A stretch of 64,000 nucleotides of DNA, taken from positions 143,827,692 to 143,891,691 of the forward strand of contig JBAIZL010000001.1 of NCBI GenBank assembly GCA_036971475.1, given 5' to 3'. The notes under the pieces were generated by a model. That model was not told the DNA's origin. It did no database searches and saw only the letters and a list, made by a program, of their open reading frames with translations. Position 1 is the first letter of the stretch; each line of letters begins with the position of its first letter. Shown one piece after another: positions 35,259-49,319 of this stretch. Made by a program: the position numbers and the translations under genes. Source of the stretch: Prosapia bicincta (taxonomy: Eukaryota > Arthropoda > Insecta > Hemiptera > Cercopidae).

Positions 35259-36643
35259 GGGTTACATGTAAATCAAGCCTATATTTATTGATTGAAATAT
35301 GCCTATGTAACTGTATGTGAGTAGAGCAGCAGAACCTTATGCTTCTCATGCTATCTTAGGCGAGATGTCACTTTAGTTTGCAACTTTTTGTTTGCTAGAT
35401 TATAATTTTGTAATAAGACCCTCTGATGATGATAACATGGTCATCGCAATGTACATCAGACTTATCTCTTAAGTAACTTGAAATATAAAGTTCGGATAGT
35501 CATAAACTATTGTTTAAGTGATTAATAAGATTAACCGAACGCAATGGACTACAAATTTAAAGGATATACTCTATGTTTATGGAGTATACATTTCTCTTAA
35601 AGTTTTCAAAGGTTTCAATAGATGCGATGCTACGTGCATTGTTATATATTAGAAAATCTCTCAGGATTAGAAAGCAATCGGATTGCGATTTAAACTGGAT
35701 TACGGAAGACACATTGAGAGGGAGGAACGTGGGATGGCAAAATGGATGACCAACGAAAACATGGTCAATAATTCTTTCTCTTTCTCTATTTATCTATCTA
35801 TCTATTTTCATGCTCGTGTATTTTGTTTCAAGAACTTTCTGTTGAAAGATCAATTTTGGCATTTTTAGACAATGAAAAGAAAATATTAAAACCTATATAT
35901 TTTTAAAATTCTTTCCTTAAGAAAAATCACATTTTATTAAGTGGAACCTACACATATTCTGTTTCCGATAGAAAAATCAAGTAGAACAATCAATGTTTTC
36001 AAGTTTTCAAAGCTTCAACCGAAATGTAAAGAGGTAAATAATCAGTAGTTTGGAGTCAATAATAGCTTATATACTACTTTAAAAAATAAGTAACGACGCT
36101 GAACGAAATATTTATCCAACGTACAAGCAATGTATGCTAACGGACACGTTAAGCAGAAGGTACTTTTTAGGACATTATGTATTTGGATATTAAAAAATTT
36201 TTAACACAGTATAATAACAAACATTTGCATATATATTTATGTCTAGAATTCTTCTTAAGTCAGATAATGTTAAAAACACATTTTCTTATAGGCTGTCAAA
36301 TAAAACTTTTGGTTTTGTATGAAATATTTAACTATATTCTTATGAACCACACTAGCGGTCTATGTACTAGCTAGGCCATGACCTTATTAACTTAGAAGTT
36401 TCCATGACGCAATTGAGTTTACATTACATGTCCTTCTGAAATGTGAAGCATTAAACGTGACAACCAAATAACAATGCTTTATATATTTATTATTTCTTTG
36501 AATATTGGCATTAATTATGTAAAACCACATTTTACAAGGATAAGAGCAAAATTGTGATTTCTTATATTAGTATCACATTTACAATTACTAAGTAACACGA
36601 GCAACGTAGTTTTTTATAACCAAATAAAGATGCAGGAGTAACA

Positions 36644-36660
36644 ATGTGTGTGTATCTGTG

Positions 36661-36749
<89 letters not shown>

Positions 36750-36788
36750 CAGCAAGAGAGAGTGTGTGAGTGTATGTATGTGTGTGTC

Positions 36789-36842
<54 letters not shown>

Positions 36843-36855
36843 TGTGTGTGTATGT

Positions 36856-36914
<59 letters not shown>

Positions 36915-36971
36915 TATGTATGTCTGTGACAGCGAGAGAGAGTGTGTATGTGTATGAGAGAGAGAGTGTGT

Positions 36972-37009
<38 letters not shown>

Positions 37010-37015
37010 ATATAT
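36644..37015. repeat. Long interrupted (GT)n microsatellite
   Basis: About 370 bases of GT units with interruptions, including gcaagagagagtg and gacagcgagagagag islands at about 36750 and 36930. Cys-Val, Val-Cys and His-Thr frames of up to 170 codons through it are artefacts of the repeat. Confidence 0.97.
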
Positions 37016-37041
37016 AAAAAATCGTTTTCCTGAGTGACTGA

Positions 37042-39683
<2,642 letters not shown>

Positions 39684-39733
<50 letters not shown>
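39684..39733. repeat. (TA)n microsatellite
   Basis: Pure TA run that directly abuts the left arm of the palindrome at 39734. Confidence 0.95.
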
Positions 39734-39737
<4 letters not shown>

Positions 39738-39851
39738 AACTAAGTCAAAATACAAATACAAGAATTATAATTGAATTTACAATTATAAATTGTAAATTAT
39801 AATTGTAAATTCAATTATAATACTTGTGTTTGTATTTTGACTTAGTTCTTT
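39734..39851. repeat. Palindromic repeat, second sequence type
   Basis: Two 54-base arms (39734-39787 and 39798-39851) flank a 10-base centre and pair with two mismatches by eye. The ends read aaagaactaagtcaaaatac and its complement. Apart from a shared tacaagaat word the sequence is unlike copies A and B, yet it again starts exactly where a TA tract ends. Confidence 0.93.
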
Positions 39852-40943
39852 AATAATACATAAGAAAACATATTACGATATTTATATATATTATAACTTA
39901 TTATAAGCTATTATTATATAAGCTTATTATTAACTTTGAATATAGATAAAACTGTAGGCTTATACAGCTTTATCCTGCCCTGATCTACCTTGCAATACTA
40001 GCATTATTAGATAAGCCCCAATAAGTAGTTTCTATAAAAGGAATTTAAGGTGAATAAACTAACCAATAAAAGCATAACTTATTTTATGATGTATATATAT
40101 TTGTAAGAAAGTAATTTGATTGCAAAGACATAGTTTGTAGTTTTTCTCGATACCTTGAATTCACGTAAGAAATCTTTTTAGTTATAAAAACATTTTAATT
40201 ATTAGTGCCGAAGTAAATTCACTTATATTTATATATGAAGCAGAGCTATTGCTCGAATCCTTGTCGAATATGTCTAGTCGATTAGGAGTTGAGGAGCAAT
40301 ACTGACATTACAAAGCAAAATAATTTACGATTAAATTATGTTATAGTTATTTTCCATATGAACCTTGGTTTCAATTTAAAATTTGTAAATTTATTTTCGG
40401 TTATTCCTTTTAATGTTTATAGCACTCCTAAAAAAAAATAATTCTTTTTAAAACGGTGGTCGTAAAGAAACGTTGCTCTTTTAAATAAAATATCCAGATT
40501 AGACTTCTAATTTATATTTCCATTTTGTTACCCATCCAAAAATATTACCAACAAAAATTGCTTTTGGTTAAAAGACATATTCTATACATATTGATAATCT
40601 AAAACACTGAAAAACCAAAGACCTAAATCGATTAAATTAAGACCAAGAATGCTATAAGGGTTATTACATAAATCACTGGGATTAAAAGAACAGACAAAAG
40701 AAGATAAAAATCCATTAAATTAAAAGTAAAGTGAAAAGCGCATAATAATGTTTCAAAAAAGTTTAACAATTTCCTTTGAATAGAAAATGTCCTATTTTAT
40801 TTTCTATGAGCGTGCGGGGTTAGGAAAAATGTGTACTGATTTATTTTGTATCTGTATTTGGGTTGAATTTAAATTACTAAAATTAAATGCCAATGATTAT
40901 ATCGAACTATAGTTTATAAACCCAACTTTGAGGGAGATTCCCA
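39852..40943. other. AT-rich stretch, no supported gene
   Basis: Nothing identifiable. Confidence 0.5.
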
Positions 40944-41037
40944 GGCCAGTGGGTCGGTGCTCAGACCGAATTTCTAAAGAAAAATAGTCCTTTGTGAGAA
41001 CTAGGGACCCTAAGAGTGACGATGTAAAATGTTAGGT
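40944..41037. repeat. Dispersed repeat remnant, copy 1
   Basis: Shares an ordered set of blocks with 42108-42212: GGGxCGGTG, CAGA/CCGAATTTC, AAATAxAAATAxxCCT, AGGGAxCCTAAGA and GATGTAAAAT. The similarity is patchy, so both are old copies. Family unknown. Confidence 0.55.
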
Positions 41038-41340
41038 ATTTATTTCCCGAGCGAACGTGTTTGAAAGGGGCAAAAATTATACCGGTAGGCGCAGTAAGTT
41101 CTCAGGGATACGAAACAAATAACAAAAATTCTCGCTTAAGAAAATAAATTTCAATGTTTAAATAATGAAATTTGGGTATAAAATTCCTTGTGGAGTAATA
41201 AGACGCATTACGTCCCTGCATCAACAACTCGCCGTACTTCGTATAATAAAAGTTTCCATATAAAGTATTCAGTTACAATAGATTTGGTTGTAGTTTTATA
41301 CAATACCATATACCTATAATCAAATATACCGGTAAAGTGC

Positions 41341-41493
41341 CCAGTCAGGATATTTTGTTTGTAATTTTATACAACATTACATAATTAAACGTCTACTTCC
41401 GCAGAGTAACAGTTCATCTTGAGATCTCTATTCTAGTCTCAAATGTGTACATTTAGTTAAACGTATAAAATTACAACCAAATATCCTGACTGG
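41341..41493. repeat. Inverted repeat, ~30-bp arms
   Basis: Arms at 41341-41371 (starts ccagtcaggatatttt) and 41464-41493 (ends atatcctgactgg) are imperfect inverted copies spaced 92 bases apart. A related tggttgtagttttatac word at about 41285 also pairs with the right arm, so the locus contains both direct and inverted copies. It may be a small inverted-repeat transposon relic. Confidence 0.6.
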
Positions 41494-42107
41494 ATACTTC
41501 ATGGGTATATATAATTACCATTCCGTGGCAATAACAAATAATATTTGTCAATATAGCTTCAGGACATGTTTCAGAGTCATTTTATATGTACTGTATAGGG
41601 GGTGGGGAATATGTTAGCACCACGTTTGGGGGGAATTATATTTTCCCAAAACTGTAAACATTAGGGACATAAGCGAGAGTTTTCATAACTGTTTTCGTAG
41701 TCTGATGACTTTCTTCGTCGCTCGGTTGAATTTTTTTCACTAAAATCGAACAAGAGGAATGGAAAGTAAGTACCGAGTTCCAGCCTAATGAGTCCAGTAG
41801 TATATACGTTATTAGGTAATACACACACAGACGGACACTATTAGATGTTTATATATTAGTATAGATTAATTCCCAATAAATATATCAAAATTTAAACTTA
41901 CTGATTAATGTATTGAAAACCAAGGAACAGAAAAACCTCTGCTTGTAACATAAAATTTGTAATGAAAACCAACCTAGAAAGATGAATAACCATCAATTAT
42001 TATCAGCTGTTTAAATATGTTTAAAAGTGACTATTACAGGTGGTTATCAGCTGGTTAAGTAAAGTTAAGTATTAAATGTTGTCTAGAAAATTTAGTTTTA
42101 AGTTTGT

Positions 42108-42340
42108 TTCCATTGCCCATGGGACGGTGTCCATATAACAGAATTTCCAAATAAAAATAAACCTATTTGTCATCCAGGGAACCTAAGAATGTATATGTAA
42201 AATTTCAGCTCTGTGGGTAAAGTAATTCTAACGTGATTGAGTAACATACACACAAACACACACACACACACACACTCAAACTTAAACACACACACACACA
42301 CACACACACTCATAAACACACACACAATTATATTTTTAAA
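42108..42340. repeat. Dispersed repeat remnant, copy 2, with (CA)n tail
   Basis: 42108-42212 matches 40944-41037 in block order. It continues through gtgattgagtaacataca into an interrupted CA tract (about 42248-42328). A simple-repeat tail after a moderately conserved body is typical of short dispersed repeats. No coding content. Confidence 0.55.
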
Positions 42341-42740
42341 TATTAGTTTAGGTAACTAATTTTATTAAAACTATTTCTCCTAGATGTTGAAATGTTAGGC
42401 CCCAATTGAGACAATCACGTTTATCTATCAGAGTAATATTTTTCTATTGCTTAGTTTTTTACGCTAAATATTTCTAGAAACTAAATGTAGTCTAGCCGGC
42501 CGATCAATACTTTTGTTATATTACATGTGTTATAACTAACTATTTTATAAAGTTTAATATTGTACATAGAAGTTTGAATCTCGAATTTATACCTAGTAAA
42601 CGTTATGATGTATAAAGTTCAATTCTATAAGTTTAGGTAGTCAGAGATTGTTATTGGTCAGTCAAGGATATTGAATAACCCTCTACCGAATTTATTCCCT
42701 GATAAAGCAATTGACAATTCCAAATAAATGTATTACTATT

Positions 42741-43197
42741 TGTTACGTACTTTTCTTTAAATTAATGATAATTTAAAAGACAGTGTAAATGCTTCAGAGA
42801 GGGACTAATTATCGGCCAAACTTTGTCTCTTACAAGGTTCGGTACGGCCCAGTTCCTTTCGAATCGTCGGTTAAACGACATCTCTCCCGTCACTCTCGAC
42901 GTGACGTAGTTTTTGTGTGTTCTAAACGAGGCTCGGTTTAGACCATTTCTCTCTCTTTGTTTCTCCTGTCGTGTGGCGAAGGTACTCTTAACATTAATAG
43001 TGACATTTTGAATATAAGTGATTTCTTTAAGTTCAACAGGTAATTGATAAGTGCGGGAAAGGGTGCACCCGAATAACTGTCCGACAAGTGGTGGTACTTC
43101 GCCCAGTGAGGTATGTACAAAACGTCAATTTCATTCATTTAATTATTTAAGGTCCTCCGGAAATCAATGATGCCGTTATATGGCAAAATATTTAACA
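42741..43197 (+). repeat. 5' LTR of BEL/Pao element 2 (457 bp)
   Basis: Begins TGTTACGTAC and ends TTTAACA. Same length as the 3' LTR with no indels and 10 substitutions by eye, clustered partly at about 42805-42820. No canonical TATA box is obvious; an AATATAAG word occurs at about 43010. A 66-codon minus-strand frame in each LTR is incidental. Confidence 0.96.
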
Positions 43198-43201
43198 TTT
43201 T

Positions 43202-43219
43202 TGGTCCTGCGGCCCGGAT
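43202..43219 (+). other. Primer-binding site of element 2
   Basis: TGGTCCTGCGGCCCGGAT starts four bases after the 5' LTR. TGG pairs with the CCA end of a tRNA, and the overall form suits a tRNA ending ...CCGG-N-GGACCA. Eukaryotic tRNA-Tyr ends in this style, but the middle of the site mismatches it at several positions, so the primer identity is only a suggestion. Confidence 0.6.
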
Positions 43220-43899
43220 CTTTTGAAAAGGTCCTATGTTAAAACATGTCCACAAGTGTGACGTACATATTTCCAACCGCACGCAATATCTTGTCCTTGT
43301 TACAAGGCTTACGTCACTCAATTTCTTATCTATCAGCTGTTCAAATACAGTAGATTATAACAAACCCTCTCTGAAAGCATATCTTTATAATTCATTACGC
43401 TTGTCTATTTGTAAACAATTCGTATGATTCAAAATGTATGTTGCCCACTCATGCTAATGTTAATAGGCTAATATATTTATAAATATTTTCTGCTAACTAT
43501 TTAGTATGGTAAAAGAAGTCACCTATGATTTCAGTGCTTATAAATTGCAAATTTATATTTATTAATGCTTATTGTTTTGAAGCAGATAATTCAGTTACAT
43601 GCTGTCCAATGTAATTGTAATATTTCCTTTTAAAATATTTACATTTTTTCATAATTTGTATTGAACGTTTTTCTGATTGCAATTATTGGAAGATATCTTG
43701 TTATTGTAACCTTGAATAAGAGACATTTGTTTACTTGAACTGTTTACGTCCGTTCATAAGTTCAAACATTCAATATTTACATTTCCTTGTGAGAAAATAG
43801 TTTATGCTTTCTCTATCGCTCTTGCTATTAGTATAGCATATTTTGTTAGTGTATTTAAAGAGCCTTATTGTTATTGTAGATATAATTCTATTCTACAAA

Positions 43900-44856
43900 A
43901 TGGCCAAATCACTAAGAGTAATCACTGCTAAGAAGGAAGCGCTATTTTCCCAGATCCAATCTATTTATGATCTCACGCAAAGGATTTCTGATAAAGCGAT
44001 CATGCAGGAATTAATGATCCGAGCTCCCTCTGTCGCTAGCATTAAACAAGAATTTTTAGACACATTGGACTTATTCAATGAACTCTCGTTGGAAAAAGAT
44101 AACGATTTTATTCCCAATTTCTCAACTTCGGCTGTGGTTAATGATCTTGTTTCTCGCATAAATTACACTGTTGCTTCAATAGAAGCGAAACAAGCTGCTA
44201 GGCAAAAAACCGAAGCTAGCTCTTCACTCTCGTCACAAATCCCATTGCGACTTCCAAAATTGGAACTCAAACATTTCACGGGTGATCCATTTGAATGGAT
44301 TTCTTTCAAAAATCTCTTTGACTCTACCATACATAAAAATACATCTCTCAATGCTGTCACCAAACTACAGTATTTGCTGAGTGTACTCTCAGGTGAACCA
44401 TTAAAATTAATTAACTTTTTACCTATTTCGGAAGTTTATTATCAAGTCGCGTATGACCTTCTTATGGAGAGATATCATTCTCCAAGACGATTAATGTCAA
44501 TTCATCTCAATAGAATTCTCGACTTGCCGAATATCAATTACACTTCTAACCAAATGCGTAACTTTGTTACAAGTTACACAGAGAACACCCAAGCCTTGAA
44601 GGGGCTACAAATTGATATCACGAGTAACAATCCCTTATTGTCACCGATGATTTTACGCAAGCTGGATTCTACTATACTGAAGAAGCTTGAACAATCACGG
44701 GATAACACGTCGACTCTGGCAACACCTGCGGAAATTATCAACTTCCTCTCACAAAATGTAGTGAACTTGAACACGCGACACTACATTCCTTTTCAACTCT
44801 CAACGCTAACTCATTACCTTCAAACTCACCTCAAATTTCGAAGGGAAAACAGTTAA
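43900..44856 (+). CDS. gag: Gag N-terminal protein of BEL/Pao element 2
   Basis: Structural Gag-like protein of 318 residues that would assemble particles around the element RNA. The frame opens upstream at an ATG at 43843, but the ATG at 43900 has a good context (ACAAAATGG, purine at -3 and G at +4) and begins a typical MAKSLRV sequence, so it is preferred. The DUF1759-type region is visible: LPKLELKHFTGDPFEW (from 44251, residue ~118), then a leucine-rich LLSVLSGEPLKLI stretch and an YDLLMERYHSPRR block. Unusually the zinc knuckles are not in this frame but at the start of the next ORF. The stop TAA (44854-44856) overlaps the next ATG as TAATG. The next frame is also open from 44706, so a one-base loss in a Ser/Asn-rich linker is an alternative to true two-protein organisation. 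Confidence 0.88.
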   Translation: MAKSLRVITAKKEALFSQIQSIYDLTQRISDKAIMQELMIRAPSVASIKQEFLDTLDLFNELSLEKDNDFIPNFSTSAVVNDLVSRINYTVASIEAKQAARQKTEASSSLSSQIPLRLPKLELKHFTGDPFEWISFKNLFDSTIHKNTSLNAVTKLQYLLSVLSGEPLKLINFLPISEVYYQVAYDLLMERYHSPRRLMSIHLNRILDLPNINYTSNQMRNFVTSYTENTQALKGLQIDITSNNPLLSPMILRKLDSTILKKLEQSRDNTSTLATPAEIINFLSQNVVNLNTRHYIPFQLSTLTHYLQTHLKFRRENS

Positions 44857-47800
44857 TGTATAAGACTCAGGTTAACCGAAAGGGGACTTCGCTGGTGACT
44901 TGTAACTCTGTCAATGACACAGCGTCTGAAACAAAGCATCCTTTATGTTTTCTGTGTAAAGGAACAGACCATAAAATCTATTTATGCCTTAAGTTTAAGG
45001 CCAAATCTCCGACAGAGCGTTTGAAGATCGCGAAGTCGTATAGTAGATGTATTTCATGTTTGGGCTCTCACAGTGTGAAGTTTTGTAAATCCAATTCGAC
45101 TTGTCTTCAATGTAAAAGGAAACATCACACTCTTCTCCATTTCGACAACGATCACCTGCCTCAGCATACACCATTAAAGTCCTCTCTTTCCCAGGACCAA
45201 GGTGTAACAGAAGTTGTTCAGTCACCTATTAGTATGACTTCTCAGGCGACTAATCCTGCCTCTCAAAGTACAACTGTGCTCCTGGGCACACTTTTAGTAA
45301 AACTCTCCTCTCCTACCGGGACGACTAATGTTTTCCGTGCTCTGGTGGACTCAGGAAACCAATCCTCATTTATTTCAGAGCAAGTAGCTCAACTAATGTG
45401 TGTAACTCGAACGAGAAGTAATCACAACATTGTTGGACTTTCTCAAAATCTTACTCGCTCCAGGGGCATGACCTCTTTAGGTGTGCACACTCTCGATGGT
45501 ACAGTAATATCTGCCAAACATAATTTTCTCATTCTCGACAAAATTTGCGTCGATTTACCTCGTACTCACATTGACGTTAAAGTACTAAATAAGGTACAAT
45601 CTTATACGCTTGCCGACCCTACTTTTCATTTGCCAAGTCGCATTGATATTCTTCTGAGCGGCGCTCTTTTTCCTTTAATATTGACTCCAACTACGCATTC
45701 TCTCGGCTCTAATATGCCGTGCCTGATAGGCACTCACTTTGGATTCATGGTTATGGGAGAAGCTCAATGTCTGCTTACCTGTGAAAGGGAATCTAGTGCT
45801 AGTATGTCCACCACATTACTCACTGTGGATGACTTGGAACTGCACAATTCTCTGCAAAAATTCTGGCAACATGAAGAAGTGCCCTTAACCTCAAAACTCT
45901 CATCACATGATCAAGCATGTGAAGCTCATTATGTCGCTACTCATACACGCGACAGTTCAGGTCGTTACTGTGTCCGACTTCCTTTCAAACAAGATAAACC
46001 TCCTCTCGGAACTTCTCGCGGGAACGCGGAAGTACGATTAAAATCTCTCGAACAAAAGTTCAACTCTAAGCCTCGCTTCAAGCAACTTTATGCAGAATTC
46101 ATGTCTGACTATTTGACTTCTGGACACATGATACTTGCCCAAAACACTCAGTTCAGTTCACCTCACTACTTTTTACCTCATCATGGGGTTCTAAAGGAAT
46201 CCAGCACCACTACTCGCCTTCGAACAGTCTTTGATGCCAGTGCAAAAACATCCAACGGTTTCTCTCTCAACGACACCCTGTGGACAGGACAGAAAATGCA
46301 GACCAACATTTGTGATCTGTTACTCATGTTTCGCTATCATAATGTGATTTTTACTTGCGATATACGTCAGATGTATCGTCAGATCAAAGTCCACCCTGAT
46401 GATCAACCTTATCAGCTGATCCTATGGAGGGACCATGTCGATCAACCTATTTCCACTTATCAATTGACCACAGTAACCTATGGACTTAGTTGTTCTCCTT
46501 ACCTGGCGATAAGAACTCTTCATCAGCTCGCCTCCGATGAAGGTGCTTCATTCCCTCAGGCTACCGAAGTACTCCGCACACAAACGTTTGTCGACGACAT
46601 TATTGCGGGTGGTGATTCCATTGATGAGGCCTCTCATTTGAAAACTCAGCTCATTTCTCTTTTACTACGAGGTGGCTTCGAATTGCGGAAATGGACTACT
46701 AACGCTTATCAACTATTACAGGATCTTCCAGACGAGCACCTAGAGACACCCACGTTTCTTCAGGATACCGCACAACCTCATTATAATATTCTCGGACTTC
46801 ATCGGTCATCCTCTTCGGACGCTTTTACTTACCATTTGAATGTTCCTCGAAACTCTAAAACTAAACGCCAAGTGCTCAGCGTTATCGCTCAAATTTATGA
46901 CCCTTGTGGTTTCCTTTCGCCTGTTGTCATGTGGGCGAAATGTTTTATGCAGCTCCTCTGGACAAAAGGGTTAGACTGGGACCAATCCCTACCACCTGAA
47001 CTTCTAACTCAGTGGCAAACATTTGCAAAGACTTCTAATTGTTTAAAAAATATTGTAATTCCGCGGGCTTTACGCTTGAGTCACTCGCCTAACATTGAGT
47101 TACACGGTTTCTCAGATGATTCTGAGAGTGGATACGCTGCTGTCATTTACTTAAGATGTCAGATTAGTGACAACTCGGTGGTAATTCGGCAGCTATTATC
47201 GAAGACTCGCGTAGCCCCACTGAAAAAACTCACTGTACCTCGCTTGGAGCTAAGTGCTGCTCATTTACTCGCTCAAATAATGGCATATATTATATCTCTT
47301 TATAACAAAAAAATGGAATTTTCCTCAGTTTTTCTATGGTGCGATTCGTCAGTAACATTGACTTGGATACAAACACCTCCTTATCGACCCAAAACCTTTG
47401 TCGCCAATCGGGTAGCGCAGGTTCAAGAATTATTGCCTTCTCATTATTGGAGGCACGTACCGAGTGAACACAATCCCGCTGACTGCGCGTCACGTGGATT
47501 ACTTCCTTCAGACCTACCTCAACATAAATTAAGGTGGTACGGACCCTCTTGGTTACAACAGTCGCATGATAACTGGCCTATATCTCATTTTGAGCCTGCA
47601 AAACTCATTGACACAGGGGAATATAAACCTATTTCACCTATATCTCTCCTCTCCACTGTTCACTCAGAATGGGACTTGCTGCGGAAATATTCTAGCTTTA
47701 GTCGACTGCAGCGTGTAATGGCGTACTTGTTGCGTTTCATATACAACTCTCGTCACTTAGGAAGAACTGTTGGACCTCTCACTACGGGGGAGTTGAACTC

Positions 47801-49142
47801 AGCCAGAATCCGAATATTCAAATTACTTCAGGCATCCTCCTTCATCGAAGATTTAAAGGCATTAGGACACACCCCTCCTAACAGGGTATTTTCTAGGCTT
47901 CGATGATTAACACCATTTCTCGATAGCGATGGCGTCCTGCGAGTTGGTGGACGACTCGAAGCAGCACAGATTCGTTATGAGACACAACATCCGGTGATTT
48001 TGCCTAAGAAACACCCTGTGCTTGACTCCTTGATTGACCTATATCATCGGAAGTACCTTCATTCTGGAATTCAACTCACCCAATCACTTCTCGCACAAGA
48101 GGTGTGGATATTGTGTGCTCGGAATGTAATCCGTGCACGCGTCTTCAAGTGTATTGTGTGCTTTAAGCACCGACCTAAAAATAAAAATCCTCTTATGGGA
48201 AACTTACCTCAACCTCGACTGACCCCTACTCGCCCATTTCTCAACACAGGCATTGATTATGGTGGTCCTTTCACTCTGAAAGTACATAATCTACGCTCTA
48301 TTCGAACCACCAAGGCATACATCTGTGTCTTTGTTTGCCTTGTCACCAAAGCTGTTTACATTGAGGTGGTCACTGATCTCTCGACGGACGCGTTCATCGC
48401 CGCATTGACTCGATTTGTGTCTAGACGAGGTCTTTGTCAACACGTCTATTCCGACTGCGGAACAAACTTTGTGGGAGCTGACAATGCTCTGCGATCTCTA
48501 CTCAGGACCTCAGGACAAGATCTCGTTTGTGAATTTTCATTTCAACGTGGAGTTAATTTTCACTTCAATCCTCCTGCTGCACCTCATCAAGGAGGGCTAT
48601 GGGAAAGCGCAATTAAAGGTGCTAAACATCACTTGCGTCGCGTCATAGGTGAACACGTTCTAACTCTCTCCGAATTCATGACTCTGACAACTCAAGTCGA
48701 GTCAATCCTCAACTCTTGACCACTCACACCTTTATCTAACGATCCATCCGATCTCACTGCTCTGACCCCAGGACACTTTTTAATTGGAGCTCCACTCGTC
48801 GCCGTACCCGAAAGAAATCTGGCTGAAGTCCCTACTAATAGACTTAAGCATTGGCACCTCGTCCATGCTTTTCACCAACGCATGTAGAAAAGGTGGCAGC
48901 TGGAATATCTTCACACTCTACAGCAGCAGACCAAATGGACGGAAACGACAGACAACCTTCGTGTGGGCGACCTAGTGCTAGTGCATCAACCTACTCCGCC
49001 TCTCTCTTGGCCATTGGCAAGAGTGACACAAGTGTTCCCTGGCACAGACGGTGTGGTGCGAGTTGTTCAGCTCAAGACACAGCAAAAACTTATAACTCGA
49101 CCTTCTCATAAGGTTTTCCCCCTGCCCATTAGTGCAGAATAA
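44856..49142 (+). pseudogene. pol: Knuckle-protease-RT-RNase H-integrase polyprotein of element 2, broken by three stops
   Basis: The first uninterrupted part is 44856-47906, 1016 residues. Zinc knuckles come first: C31-X2-C34-X4-H39-X4-C44, then C65-X2-C68-X3-H72-X4-C77, then C83-X2-C86. Protease follows with D165-S-G. Reverse transcriptase has D502 (CDIRQMYRQI) and FVDD at 578-581. RNase H starts near the SDDSESG motif (D754) and includes a WCDSS motif. Integrase lies after the first stop, in the same frame: a zinc-binding HH-CC region (about 48040-48160), then D at 48255, D at 48453 and E at 48603, a D-X65-D-X49-E core. Premature stops are TGA at 47904-47906, TGA at 48717-48719 and TAG at 48885-48887. 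The frame otherwise stays open to TAA at 49140-49142. Each stop fits a single C-to-T or G-to-A transition. As it stands it would give no complete integrase. Confidence 0.93.
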
Positions 49143-49297
49143 ACTTATTATTTTTCTCATGTTTCTAGAAAAGGAATTTTTATTTTATTTAGTGTATATT
49201 TGTTTTTTGTGAAGAACTCTCAGTTTGTTTATTGAAAATTGTTGTTTTTTTTCTCTCATGCTGGGGTAGCTTATATTGCATTCTTCTTTGAATCCTA

Positions 49298-49319
49298 GGA
49301 GGATTCAAGGCCCCCGGTA
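49298..49319 (+). other. Polypurine-tract region of element 2
   Basis: GGAGGATTCAAGG followed by CCCCCGGTA directly precedes the 3' LTR. The purine-rich part is a plausible plus-strand primer site, and the CGGTA|TGTT junction is shared with element 1. Confidence 0.5.

Larger units (their letters stand above)
32299..36643. other. AT-rich stretch with small repeats, no supported gene
   Basis: No protein gene is supported; frames are under 90 codons without signatures. Minor structures are a duplicated GTTTGTGGGGGGTCTGCAT-like unit (about 33875-33930) and a duplicated atttccttaaaatatagttaa unit just after it. The hairpins at 32709 and 35223 are listed separately. Confidence 0.5.

Noticed and set aside
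42938..43138. 66-codon minus-strand frame, repeated at 49517-49717
   Set aside because: It is duplicated only because it lies inside the two LTRs of element 2, antisense to the element.
44833..44850. Slippery heptamers AAATTTC and GGGAAAA as a -1 frameshift site
   Set aside because: Neither lies in the X-XXY-YYZ phase relative to the Gag frame, so standard simultaneous slippage is not supported.
49143..49319. Possible envelope gene in element 2
   Set aside because: Only 177 bases lie between the end of pol and the 3' LTR; no ORF is present.
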